A program made the translations under genes and the position numbers. From Siniperca chuatsi (Eukaryota > Chordata > Actinopteri > Centrarchiformes > Sinipercidae), in assembly GCF_020085105.1 (NCBI RefSeq), contig NC_058047.1, forward strand, positions 22,338,001 through 22,402,000: DNA of 64,000 nucleotides, in the 5' to 3' direction. Each line of letters begins with the position of its first letter. Position 1 is the stretch's first letter. The notes under the pieces were generated by a model that worked only from the letters and a program-made list of their open reading frames with translations, was not told the DNA's origin and did no database searches. Below, piece after piece: positions 24,601 through 34,809 of the stretch.

Positions 24601-25187
24601 AGTACTAGCTCTCCATCTGCAGCAATCATGTGGATGAAATTATCTGATTTACTTTGTGCTGGTTTATGCTCCTCTGATTTTGACACAGTGCTTCTGTCTT
24701 CCTTTTCAGGGCTAGATTTCTTAGTTTCTTTGGTGGCAAATAAAGTATGAGTCTTCTGAGTGACAATTCTATCAGTAACTTTATCCATCCCCTCCTGGTC
24801 CCTCTCCAGCAAATATCCAATCAGCTGTCTCCTTGTGTCTCGAATACGTTCATTCACACCACACACATAGGTCTTGATTCGCCGATAGAGGTCGGGTTCT
24901 GCCAGCATAAGACACGGATGGAAGAATTTCCGACATGCCCTTTCACCTCTGGCCTCCAGGATGTCCAGGACCCTGGAGTTTTGATCTGTGCGAGTCCTAA
25001 TGGTCAAGATGATGGATCTCTTTGCTGCTGTCATGACCCCCTCTGTGACGAGAAGATCCAGTAGATCCTCAGTATGTGAGATCCCATAAACTAGATCCCT
25101 TCTCTTTGCCCTAATTACATCCACAGCATAGGGGTTGATATAGTTTGATGCTGCTTGAGCATCAAAACCCTTGAGTATATTGAACAT
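21626..25187 (-). CDS. caiap: CARD and ankyrin-repeat inflammasome adaptor
   Basis: Cytosolic adaptor. In zebrafish the CARD/ankyrin protein CAIAP binds active caspase-1 in inflammasome responses. Coding exons 25187-24014, 23871-23691, 22682-22460 and 22375-21626, with GT-AG borders and matching phases, encode 775 residues. An N-terminal CARD covers about 12-105 (helices around [25 protein letters not shown] and [11 protein letters not shown]). A Ser/Lys/Glu-rich linker follows at about 140-180. After it come roughly sixteen ankyrin repeats to the C-terminus, many with the TPLHLAA or TALHxAA turn, for example [46 protein letters not shown] and [11 protein letters not shown]. Repeats around 330-400 are degenerate. 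The start ATG is followed directly by a plausible CARD lead-in and no ATG in frame precedes it. Exons 2 and 3 each carry about two repeats. Another CARD-ankyrin family protein is the main alternative. Confidence 0.88.
22700..23680. other. Intron 2 of caiap
   Basis: About 1 kb of AT-rich intron. No exon or recognised transposon is visible. A short TGATTGATTGATTGATTA run lies at about 23394-23411. Confidence 0.7.
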
Positions 25188-25252
25188 TTTAAATAAGGTT
25201 TTCTTAAGCCTTCACACGCAGCAAGTCATTGTTGTAACTTGTGGTTCAGGCT

Positions 25253-25290
25253 ATGTGTGTGTGTGTGTGTGTGTTCTTTTTTTTTTTTAC
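25253..25290. repeat. (TG)n and poly-T next to caiap start
   Basis: A (TG)n tract of about 10 units followed by a T-run, 65-100 bases upstream of the caiap ATG on the minus-strand reading. It falls in the likely 5' UTR or promoter, so its length variation could affect expression. Confidence 0.9.
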
Positions 25291-25597
25291 CTTATTGCCA
25301 AGTGAAACATCTTGCCCTAGCAACAAAATACAGAGAGTCTATTCACCATACAGATCTGTCCAGCTCAACCTGCCCTTTGTGCGATTATGTGACCAACTAA
25401 CATGGTTAGTTTACAGTAGATGTAGTTATGACAGTAGTCACACACTGTTATTAAACTTTGTAATTGAAATAATAATACACTCTTTCTTCTGAGCTTGATC
25501 AGTGTAAAATTTGTATTTTGCATATTTTTCTTTTGTAAACAGGGACAACATTCATGACAATAACAGGTTTTGAAATGTAGCTGTACTGGGGATAACC

Positions 25598-25658
<61 letters not shown>
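25598..25658. repeat. Compound (TG)n(AG)n microsatellite
   Basis: About 18 TG units run directly into about 13 AG units. The same compound GT-to-GA form recurs at 55123-55198. Confidence 0.95.
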
Positions 25659-25842
25659 CACATGCATGTGCGTTTGTGTGTGGGTGCAGAAGTGGTGCAC
25701 TCCCCGGATAACCCCATTCTGCTCAATCTCTGAATCACACCTACTCTATATGTCAAATGTCAGGGAGATATCTAATAATCACCACCTCCTTTTTGATGTG
25801 CCGTTTTGCACCAAAGTTATTTATTTGTGTCAAATGTGCAGT

Positions 25843-26290
25843 CAGTGGTGGAACAAGGATTCAGATTATTTGCTTAAGTAAAAGTAAAAATACTACACTG
25901 TAGAAATACTCCAAGTAAAAGTCTTGCATTCAAAATCTTACTTGGTAAAAAGTAATTTTATAAATCAATTTATAAAATTATAATATTTAATTATACGATT
26001 TAATGACTGTTACTGATGCGGTAACATGTAAGCAGCATTTTAATATTGTAGCTAGTTGAGGTAGAGGTAGTTTTAACTATTTTATAACACTGCATTATAT
26101 TTTACAAGATGGCTATATATTTTGTATGTAAAATCTTAATCTGCAAAGTAACCTAAATATAACTGTCAAATAAATGTAGTGGCGTAGACATTTCCCTCTC
26201 AAATGTTGTGAAGTAGAATTATAAAGCAGCATAAAATGTAAGTATTTAAGTAAAGTACAAGTACCTCAAAATTGTACACAATACAGTAGG
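25843..26290. mobile_element. hAT-like non-autonomous transposon
   Basis: Begins CAGTGGTGGAAC and contains inward words AAGTAAAAGTAAAAATAC and CAAGTAAAAGTCTTGCATT, then ends with the inverse AAGTATTTAAGTAAAGTACAAGTACCTCAAAATTGTACA. The same end sequences define the better preserved element at 39776-40908. It has no coding capacity. The right end is eroded, so the limit is approximate. Confidence 0.7.
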
Positions 26291-26544
26291 GACTACCTGA
26301 ATGTAGTCCTGACAACGTCATGTTTGTTGTTAATAACGACACACCTACAGTTAGCCTACTGCGGGTTTAGATTTAGATATTGGGTTTTCATTGCGATTTT
26401 TATTGTATTCTATTCTATATTTACATCCAACAGCGTACGTTCTGTTGCCGTTGTAATCTTTGCATTGATTTGCCCTTGGTAACTTCTCAGGACCGTATTA
26501 TGCAGAGATTAAAAAATCTAGTCACTTCCCGTAATACACGCCTC

Positions 26545-26630
26545 CTCCGTCGTGACGTAGATCTTCCGACCGTTGCCTCTCCTTATATGGTCGGGAAGGA
26601 CTCCGTTTACCGGAATGATGTCATGATGGC
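26545..26630. promoter_or_regulatory. CRE/CArG/ETS/TRE-like cluster
   Basis: Within 75 bases lie a CRE-like TGACGTAG (26553-26560), a perfect CArG box CCTTATATGG (26581-26590) with GGGAAG just beyond it, an ETS-like CCGGAA (26610-26615) and TGATGTCA (26616-26623). The last is the same octamer as the proximal TRE of the jun promoter, and ATGATGTCATGA is identical over 12 bases. CArG plus ETS is the arrangement used by SRF with ternary complex factors at immediate-early genes. The site is 2 kb beyond the jun 3' end and 1.4 kb upstream of the caiap start, so it may serve either gene or an unannotated transcript. Binding is inferred. Confidence 0.45.
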
Positions 26631-26649
26631 CCAAGTTTGAGAAATCAGA

Positions 26650-28560
26650 ACAGGTTAAAGGAGATTTGTGGAGAAATTAGAGTTCTCGTTATAATTAAAC
26701 ATGTAGAATAATATTTATATTCTATCTGGACCTAACAAACGAATTACAATAAACCCCCAGACCATCAACTTAATTGGTTCATCATTTCATTACTAGTAAT
26801 GGATATTGAATTAGCCTAATGTTATTTACTTTATTTAACTCATTAAGAAAAAAAATATTGACAAACTAATTACCTGCATTTATGCCTCAAACCATGTTAT
26901 GAAAATCTTCCCTATGGATTTATAAGACATGAAATATAAATTGAAGAAAAAACAAACACACCAAACAAAGGAAAGGAAAGAAACAAAAAGAAATCGCAAA
27001 ATAATAAGGTTACACAGACAGAATAGGCCTATAAAGTATATTTGTTTTACGTTTAGGCTTTATTGTGCATCATAGTCAGACTCAAAACACCCTTCAAGCC
27101 TCCATAGTTAATAACCTGTTCTTTTTCTTTGACACCTGAAATCATGACAGGTCTGTGTTAATTTAAGCACGAAGCAACAACTGATGAGCCAATGCAAGCT
27201 ACAGTGGAGGCATAAAGGCTTTGAGGAAGCAACATTTCGTTTCATCTTTCAGGTCAGACAGTCTGTGTCGCCCTCTAGTGTTTCATTATAAGCAGGACAC
27301 ACTGGTGGCGTATAGGAGTGTTCAATGCTGTACAACCTGTCTGCCATCTCTGGCCTGTCCCGCCACATTCACCTGCTGGAATCAGTGTCTGTGCAGGAAT
27401 GAGGCTTATAATGTTTGCTGGGGAATTTAAGTCTCAAGTTTCCTTACTTTCAGTCGTATACAGCCCCAGTCTGTTTTTTACTTCATACATTTGAAGTATA
27501 TTTACATAACTGAAGGGCTTGAAAAAAACATAAATGGAATTTCTCAACTGGTCATAACAGGAAATATTGGGATGGGTTCACCAGCATTAGGCCTACTGAT
27601 GGAGACAAACGTTTAACAGCTTTAGAAAACACTTATATTTAGTTACTGTCTTGTCTCAGTCCCTGAATTTAAAGCCCTGGCAATGAGGCTCCTATCTTGT
27701 GTTTTGGATATTTGGTGTTGGAGCTATCCCTTTGTTTACATTTCGATTACTGTATGCTCCTTTAAGCGAGGAGCTTACTGCCTTTGCACTGAAAGTACAC
27801 TATATGACAACTATATGATAATAGGATACCCTGTATCCAGAATACACTCTCCCACAAAACCACAGTGATAACATTTTATTGAGTTAATATTCAGTCATGT
27901 GTTATCTCTGATGTAGCCTATAGCTATTAATTTGCAATATATGACCCAAGACTTTGTCTGAGTTTGTTTCCACATGCTGGGGCTTTCTTTATTTGCAACA
28001 ACAGCCTAATGTTGAATAACTGTATGGTGCAATAGCATCGAGGATGTCCTATGATTTTCCTGTTATTGTGTGGCAAATCAGTGATACCTTGGATTTTGAA
28101 TTATCGCTCAGTCCAACCTGTTGTAACAGTGTTGTAGTTACAACATCTTAAAGAGTTCTACTTATAGTGCCATATAGCTGTAACACCTGAGAACAATGAG
28201 GTTTTGAATACTATTTACACTCTTCAGGTAGGTCTGTGCGTGCTGAGACATAAAGTGGAAATCTCAAGCTCTACAACCCCCATCTTGCAGAAGTGGCCTC
28301 CATCAGTAGTGAGTGAGCCTGGTCTGTCAGCTGAAACACAATCACTTAGCCTGGATCAATACTAGCACTAATGGAATTTACCTTGAGGTACTGGGAACTT
28401 GCAGCTCTTGCAACATGTTGTAGCATGTTTTATTGTTTGAGCTCCTGACATGGCACACCCACTTTTTTTTTTCTGTCACACACTTACAAGAACACAGAGG
28501 CAATGTTGCTTCAGTTTATCTGGTTTATTTTCTTAAATATTGATTAGTTTCTGAAGTGCT
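26650..28560. other. Intergenic between the regulatory cluster and jun
   Basis: AT-rich, no exon or recognised transposon. A weak CTCF-like word (CGCCCTCTAGTG) lies at about 27270-27281. Otherwise nothing stands out. Confidence 0.5.
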
Positions 28561-28597
28561 CAGAAAACGAAACATAAAAAAAAATTATACAGTATAT

Positions 28598-28603
28598 TTT
28601 ATT
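28598..28603 (-). terminator. Polyadenylation signal of jun
   Basis: AATAAA on the minus strand, about 635 bases past the jun stop codon. The 3' UTR between is moderately AU-rich. A 3' end near 28580 is predicted. Confidence 0.6.
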
Positions 28604-29236
28604 ACAAATGGTAAACATAAGTACTCCAAGTTGATCTTATATACATATAACAATGAGTGAAACCCCATTAAACAGCTTTAGAAAAAAACAAGTAAATCTT
28701 GAAGCTTTTCTAACACAATTTCTTACAATTAAGAAAAGTACATTGTACTGTAACTCAGAAGTCAGGCAGCTTTTGTTACAACTTTTCAGCCGTTTAGAGT
28801 TGGCCAACGCGCCCAAGTTTGAGGCCATTATGGTTACAGCAAGAAAAGTCTCTATTGCAGGTTCTTCAATCCTCTAATACTGAATTTCTCCTTTGATGGT
28901 CATGATAAGGTCCATGCAGAGCTGGGTGTAAATCAAGAAAACTTTAGTCCTGTCCAGTTCTGTAAAAACAGCACGAAACAGAAACAGAAAGGTATCCTGC
29001 TTGTTGCCATGCCCCCTCTGGTTCATGGCTACTGTCACTGTCCTGAGCCCCTCTCTGGGACGCGCCAAGGGGGAGCGCGTGGCACTCGTGGAACATTAGC
29101 GAGGCCCCTGCCAGTGTCGCGCCACATCATCCCAAATCCCGTCACGATTTCGGGAGATACAGCCACTCACTATCACAGGAAGCGTCCGTTTCGTTCAACT
29201 ACAGTCTTTCCTCTCTCCGCCGCCGCTGACACCACC

Positions 29237-30220
29237 TCAGAAGGTCTGCAGCTGCTGCGTTAACATGAGCTGGCACCCGCTGTTGACGTGGTTCATCACC
29301 TTCTGCTTCAGCTGGGCCACCTGCTCGCGCAACATGTTGGCGGTGGACGCGAGCTCCGAGTTCTGCGACTTGAGGGTCTTCACTTTGTCCTCCAGCCTCG
29401 AGATCCTCTCCAGCTTCCTCTTCCGGCATTTGGAGGCAGCGATACGGTTCCTCATCCGCTTTCTCTCGGCCTTGATGCGCTCCTGGCTCTCCATGTCGAT
29501 TGGGGAGAGAGGAGGGGTCTCCCCCGGCATCTCAGGCACGATTTGGGGCTCCTCTTTGAGCGCCGTGAGCCGGGGGAGCGGGGCGGAGGATGACTGCCCG
29601 TAGATTGGAAGCTGCGGTGGGGCAGCAGGGAAGGACATAGTTGGGGCTGAGGTGGTGTAATTCGGTGCCGAGACGGTGCTGATGGCCGGGTTGAAAGTGT
29701 TCAAGTCCTCATAAACCGGCGAGTCGGAGCGCATGGTGGCGTTGTTGTTGTAAACGGTGGCACCGGCAACAGATGACACAGGCGGCAGGGCTGTGTTGAC
29801 AGTGGCCTGGGGGGCTGAGGTGACACTCACATTAGGTGTGCCCGGCATGTGCTGGTGGTGGAGCTCGGCCAAGGCTCGGACAAACCCCTCCGCAAAGCCC
29901 TCCTGCTCGTCGGTGACATTCTTGGGGCACAGGAACTGGGTCGGGGTCGGCGTGGTGGTGATGAGTCCGTTGCTGGACTGGATGATGAGCCGCTCCAGCT
30001 CCGGGGAGGCCAGCTTCAGCAAGCCCACATCAGGAGAGGTGAGGATGTCGCTGGCTTTGGCCCGGAGGTGAGGTTTCAGAGTGCCCGTCGGGTCGGCGAG
30101 GTTCAGTGTCATGTTGTGTTTCAGCGCTTTGGGGTTGCTGTACCCGTAGCCGGCGTTGTCGTGCTGGGAGAAAGCGTTGAGTGAGTCGTCATAGAAAGTA
30201 GTTTCCATCTTGGTATTCAT
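29237..30220 (-). CDS. jun: c-Jun, AP-1 transcription factor subunit
   Basis: Single-exon bZIP transcription factor that dimerises with Fos, ATF and other Jun proteins and binds TGA(C/G)TCA sites. 327 residues, close to the 331 of human JUN. The start is the ATG of [12 protein letters not shown], equivalent to [12 protein letters not shown] in human; the frame is open a little further upstream but without ATG. The delta (JNK docking) region is about 30-57. JNK targets Ser62 (LTSPDVG) and Ser72 (LASPELE) match human Ser63/73, and TTTPTPTQF follows. The GSK3 region reads [12 protein letters not shown] (Thr235, Ser239). The basic region spans about 248-275 with the redox cysteine in AASKCRKRK, and zipper leucines sit at 276, 283, 290, 297 and 304. 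The C-terminus [15 protein letters not shown] is unchanged from mammals. GC-rich, CpG-rich coding DNA, typical of jun. JunB and JunD are excluded by the N-terminus and linker. Confidence 0.98.
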   Translation of the reverse strand: MNTKMETTFYDDSLNAFSQHDNAGYGYSNPKALKHNMTLNLADPTGTLKPHLRAKASDILTSPDVGLLKLASPELERLIIQSSNGLITTTPTPTQFLCPKNVTDEQEGFAEGFVRALAELHHQHMPGTPNVSVTSAPQATVNTALPPVSSVAGATVYNNNATMRSDSPVYEDLNTFNPAISTVSAPNYTTSAPTMSFPAAPPQLPIYGQSSSAPLPRLTALKEEPQIVPEMPGETPPLSPIDMESQERIKAERKRMRNRIAASKCRKRKLERISRLEDKVKTLKSQNSELASTANMLREQVAQLKQKVMNHVNSGCQLMLTQQLQTF

Positions 30221-30579
30221 AGAAGACAAACCAAAAACAATGTAGCCTACTATAAAGTCTTTTATAAAACAACTCTCTCAAGGGGACCCCCTTCTCTTCT
30301 TCCTGGTTTATCAGTCGAGGAAAAAACACTGGTTTCCAAACGTCCTCTCTGTGCGTAAAAACTTCCAAACTTTGAGTGCGCACTTTCTTGACACAGGAAT
30401 CAGGACTTACTTCTTGCAGCCAGCGATGGTCGATTGTTCAGTGCTGAGTTGTAACAGTTCACAAAGCTTTAGTCAAAGTATCCAGACTTGTACTGAGTCC
30501 GTGAATGAAAAGCGCCGAGTGGCTCTAACTTTTCTTGTCAGGCAGCAACACCGTCTGTGGTGCTCCTCTGCCTGGATGT

Positions 30580-30830
30580 GTATATACTCTGAGCTGTACA
30601 GCGTGGAGGCAAACCTTATCTGCTGCCGCTGCCTCTCTAAAAATAGCGATGATGTCATGACGGGGCTCTCCCATTGGCTGGAGGGCGTGTCGAGGGCGGG
30701 GCCCAATCCTCCGATAAGGCGCGTTGCCTAGACGACCACCCAGAAGATTCTTAATCTCGCGGGGGATTGTGGGATGAGGTAATGCTGTAAGGAGAGCGTA
30801 AGCGCGGTGCATTGTGGGATGACGTATTGT
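30580..30830 (-). promoter_or_regulatory. jun promoter with conserved TRE, CCAAT, Sp1 and MEF2 sites
   Basis: Reading toward jun on the minus strand: TTACCTCA (distal jun2TRE, 30775-30782), GC box (30694-30702), CCAAT (30673-30677), TGACATCA (proximal jun1TRE, 30650-30657), MEF2-type CTATTTTTAG (30637-30646) and AGATAAG (30615-30621). The order matches mammalian JUN, and the spacings agree closely: about 125 bases between the two TREs, 20 from CCAAT to TRE and 44 from GC box to TRE. By analogy transcription should start near 30585, giving a 5' UTR of about 365 bases. The TREs bind Jun/ATF2 and allow autoregulation; MEF2 mediates serum and stress induction in mammals. Confidence 0.85.
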
Positions 30831-31119
30831 TTTTGAATCTCTAGTTACCCGCTCTACTGTCGGTGGCGGGACAGACAGCGCTCAGTGCTACAGCTCCTGC
30901 TGAACTTCTCTTCTCACCACCTCTAAGATAGGCCTACATCTATTTTCTGTCTTCCATTTATTACACTTTTTGTATTTACTTAATGTTTTTGTACACATAG
31001 AAGTAGTCGTATTTAATTTAATCTTGTAAAAGCCATTAAAAATAGGCCTACAGTTGAAAGAGCTCTAATAGCATGAATTTTATAAAATTATTAAAATGTT
31101 TTCGTCTTTATGTTTATGG

Positions 31120-31640
31120 TAAATTAAAATGACAACCACCGTTCTCTTCTGTCTTACTACATATTTATAAAATGATCTGGCTTTACAACAGCTTTAACAC
31201 TAACAGTAAAATGAAAATGCCACTCTATTCTAGTTCATTCAAGTTTATTATTCTTTATCTGGCTTCAAAACATCTATTTTGTGTTACAGTAAGAAAACAC
31301 AAAATTATATTCTTTTCTATTTTGCCATTCAAGGTTTTCCACATTTAGGCCCTATCTGGCTTCAAAATGGCCATATTATGATACATTACATGAAAAAGAT
31401 TCAATTTCTTCTGCCATTTAAGCCTTTTCAAGTTTGTCTGACTTCAAAATACCATTTTGTGATACAGTAAAAGAAAATGGCTCTTACAAATTCCATTCTA
31501 ATCTATTTTGCAAATCAAGTTGAAAATCAAGTTTATTCACTTTTAACCAGCTTCAAAACCAGCTTCAAAATCGCAATATATTATGATATGACATGACTAA
31601 ATTAAAATGACCCCCACAATTTTCTATTCTATTCTGTTCT
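31120..31640. repeat. Degenerate tandem repeat, unit about 80-110 bases
   Basis: The word TCTGGCTTCAAAA or a variant recurs at 31258, 31355, 31437 and about 31546. Each is followed by a (C)CATTTTGTGATACAGTAA-like part and preceded by TTTTGCCATTCAAG-like text. At least four diverged units lie 0.5-1 kb upstream of the jun start site. Confidence 0.65.
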
Positions 31641-31649
31641 ACAGTATTC

Positions 31650-34140
31650 TACTCTCTGCCAAATCTACATTGCAGCTAAATCGGAGCTCTAATTTCTGTG
31701 GGTTGGAACTGGAGAAAGTTGTGAGCACCAGAAAACATGGAAAAAGGGAATGAAAACAGTTATGTGAAAACAAAATTACATATTTTTCCGTGTGTGTGCA
31801 CTCATGGTGGAAAGTCTTCTTGTTCTGACTGTCATTTTGCTTCTCCGTCTGGGATATCATGGTGGTCTCTGGTTGGTGGTCCCCTATAAATTGTCCTGTA
31901 TAGCACACATACACAAAACACTTTCCGCATTTAGTTTTGACTACACTGTGCATGCTGAGGTACAGTTTGACACCTGGGCAAGTTAATATAAACATAGACA
32001 TATTTAAATATATAAGAAATGCATTAAAACTCAGTTATTTACCTGAAGTGTAGACCCAAGTCCATCTTATTGAGTCATGTACTTTGGTACTTACCAGTCT
32101 TTTCTTCCCTTCAGTCATTACGACACAGATTTTTAGGACCTTTTTGCTTTTACCACTGCATAAACCACACGTCTGAAAAGTTACATTTAAGACCTTTTAT
32201 TTCTGCTACAACTACAAATTGTTAAAGATAGATCTTCAGACGTCTGTTCGTCCTCATAAAGAGCAAGTACATTTCCTATTACATGTCAGGGTGTGTAATA
32301 ATTAGTGTAGTGCACTCCATTGTCCTCTGGCCCTTGGTCAGAAATCACAGCTGGTTTAATGGCAGGAGGTTAACCGGTGTGTCTTACGTGTTCCCCTCTA
32401 GTCTTCCACAGTCCCACTGTCTGGGTCATCTTCTGCCCTGCCAGCTTTACTGCCTACTATCTCCAGCTCACCACGTCTAAATATGTCCCCCTTGTGTGAC
32501 AAGTAAATCAGTCCCCTGGCGCTGGCTGGCTCAGAGAGGCACCTAAGGAGGATGAACTGGATCATAAAACACTACCACAGTCTGACTTTTTATGGCTACT
32601 AATGTTGTCTTTATGTACTGTTGTATATGTCAAACCATAGCAATCAATAAAGCTGGATATACTCTGATCTAGTTGGTTGATTTAACTGATCTTGCAGTTT
32701 ATTTTTTTATTTAAAAGCTTTAGAGAAGATTGCGTTGTTTTATGGTCATGCACACACAAGGGAAAGGTTAAGGTGGGTACATACATACACATTCTTGTAA
32801 CAAACCTCTTTTCTTCACTTTCATTCATTTTTCCTGTTTCTTTGGATGAACGTTTACAGATGGCTGTATCTCCAAATGTCTTTCTTATTCTCTCATTTTC
32901 TGTCAGTTTCATTCACTTTGTCGTATTTTTATAACTATCACTCTAGGGATGAAATAAGGGGAAGTGGAATAAGGACAAGTTGTTTAGTCGCTTGTTTACA
33001 CTCAATGTTCCACTGGCACATTATGAAATATTTATCCACTTTGGCTCATTCATGTATTCATGACTGCTTTTCTTCTGAATTAAAGCGCATGAAAGAATTA
33101 TAAGTAGGTGGTCTAGTGCCCACCACCTGACAGCAGGGATCCTCATGTATGACTTCACCAATTGTCCCAAATAGACGAATGAAGTTAGGGTAAAACATAT
33201 GATATCATTTAAAGTTATTATCTCATTTAAATTAAAGCCCTTTTCAGAGTCACATCCCATGGCAAAAGTCAGACCTTGGTAAATTCTGTTTTATATACTT
33301 TCAAATAGTGTTTAATACAGAACCCTTAAATGTTTCAATATGGCTAGAGGGCTGGATGAATTGGGTCTGCTTTTCTTCCCTGGTCGCCACGCGTTATGAA
33401 GAAGTAACCACACGCATGGTAGTTTGCCAAAGTAATTTTCTGTGGAGGAATGTATGGGAAAATTAACATGGAGGAACCCTACTGTTTAAGTGACTATTCA
33501 ACGTGAGGTTGGGATATCCTGCTGCTGCCTTGGTTTAGGGCCTGGACATTTGGTCACTTGTGGTCACATAGGCTTACATACATATTCAGTATTGTCCTCA
33601 CATGTAGTAGGATAGAGGCAGAGGCCTAGGAAGGAAGAAGCCCATTATTAACAGTGTGGAGAAATGTTGCCAAAAAGTAGCCACATCCAACTTATAATAA
33701 TTAAAATAAAATCATTTCATTCTAATATGTATTTTTGTAATAATTTGTCTCATAAAAATGACTCTAAGTCAGGCAGCAGAGCATATTTCACTGATTTTAG
33801 CTGATTACTGCCACCAGTGAAATGGGGACTCTTATGAAAACTTCTGATTTGTGGGACTAACTCGAGACTTGGTGTTCTTATTGAATTATTTCTGGTTGGT
33901 GGAGCTAACTGCAGGCTCTCATGACATTGGGAAGTGAGGTTTCAGTACTGTGGAAATAACAAACTACTGCAGAATAGATGGATGCAGTAGTATTACTACT
34001 ATACTATTACTATACTACTAGTAGTAGTATTACTAAAAGGGCTTAGCAGATGTTCACAGAGAAATATAAAAGCCTTACAATGGTAATGAATCCCAAAAAG
34101 TACATACAGTATACAGGTGTCCACACTATCTTAATATGAC
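31650..34140. other. Intergenic upstream of jun
   Basis: No supported exon. The stretch ending CAATCAATAAAGCTGGATATAC near 32640-32662 resembles the 3' tail of a retroelement or a non-coding transcript. A short ATT/AGT-type trinucleotide tract lies at about 33990-34035. Confidence 0.45.
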
Positions 34141-34149
34141 TTCCAGTAT

Positions 34150-34800
34150 GTCTACAGCAAGCAGCTCTGTGAAGCTGTACTTGAGCAGAGCAGTGCTGAG
34201 TTAAATTCTAACATTAGCATGCTAACATGCTCACAATGACGAACATGCTGATTTTAAACAGGTATTATATTAACCTTGTTCACAATCTTCTGAGTTTTAG
34301 CATGACAACATTTGCACAAAGCACAAAGTACAGCTGAGGCTGATGGGAATGTCTTTAGTTTTCCAAACCAAGGTATAGGACAAGTTGAAATTTTGACCTG
34401 ATGATAGCGCTAGATGAAAAGTCAGAAGACCACCAAAGTTATTACAGTTCATCCTGAGGGGGACATGAATGTGTGTATCAAATTTCAAGGAAATCCATCC
34501 AATGGTTTTTTGACACATTTCACTTAAAACCACAAATGTCAACCCCACAAGAAAAGTCAGGGACCCACCAAAGTCATCTGGGAACCATGATTGTTTGTAT
34601 AAAAGTTTGTGCCAATCCATCAAGTAGATAGAAATATTTCTCAAGATAAGTCTGGCATGCTGGTAGTGCTAGAGGAAGAGTCAACAAATGACTAAAGTCA
34701 TTAGGATTCATCCTCTGGGAACCGTGGATATCTGTACCATATTTCATGGCAATCCATCCAATAGTTGTTAAGATATCTTAGTCTGGACCACAGTGTGGGA
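34150..34800 (+). repeat. Dispersed repeat family A, copy 2
   Basis: The longest of three copies. Three internal units of about 110-130 bases each contain GAAAAGTCAG or GAAGAGTCAA, CACCAAAGT or ACTAAAGTCAT, CATCCTG or CATCTGGGAAC, and CAATCCATC(C)AA. It begins with a TAGCATGCTAACATGCTCAC-type head. Confidence 0.8.
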
Positions 34801-34809
34801 CCAACACAC

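Noticed and set aside
28653-28877. 74-codon plus-strand frame in the jun 3' UTR
   Set aside because: No domain; lies antisense within the jun 3' UTR and has no splice or promoter signals.
29265-30184. Plus-strand open frames of 100-112 codons across jun
   Set aside because: Antisense shadows of the GC-rich jun coding region.
30221-30229. Three-residue N-terminal extension of Jun
   Set aside because: The extension would start at a TTG codon. The ATG at 30220 matches the usual Jun start [12 protein letters not shown].
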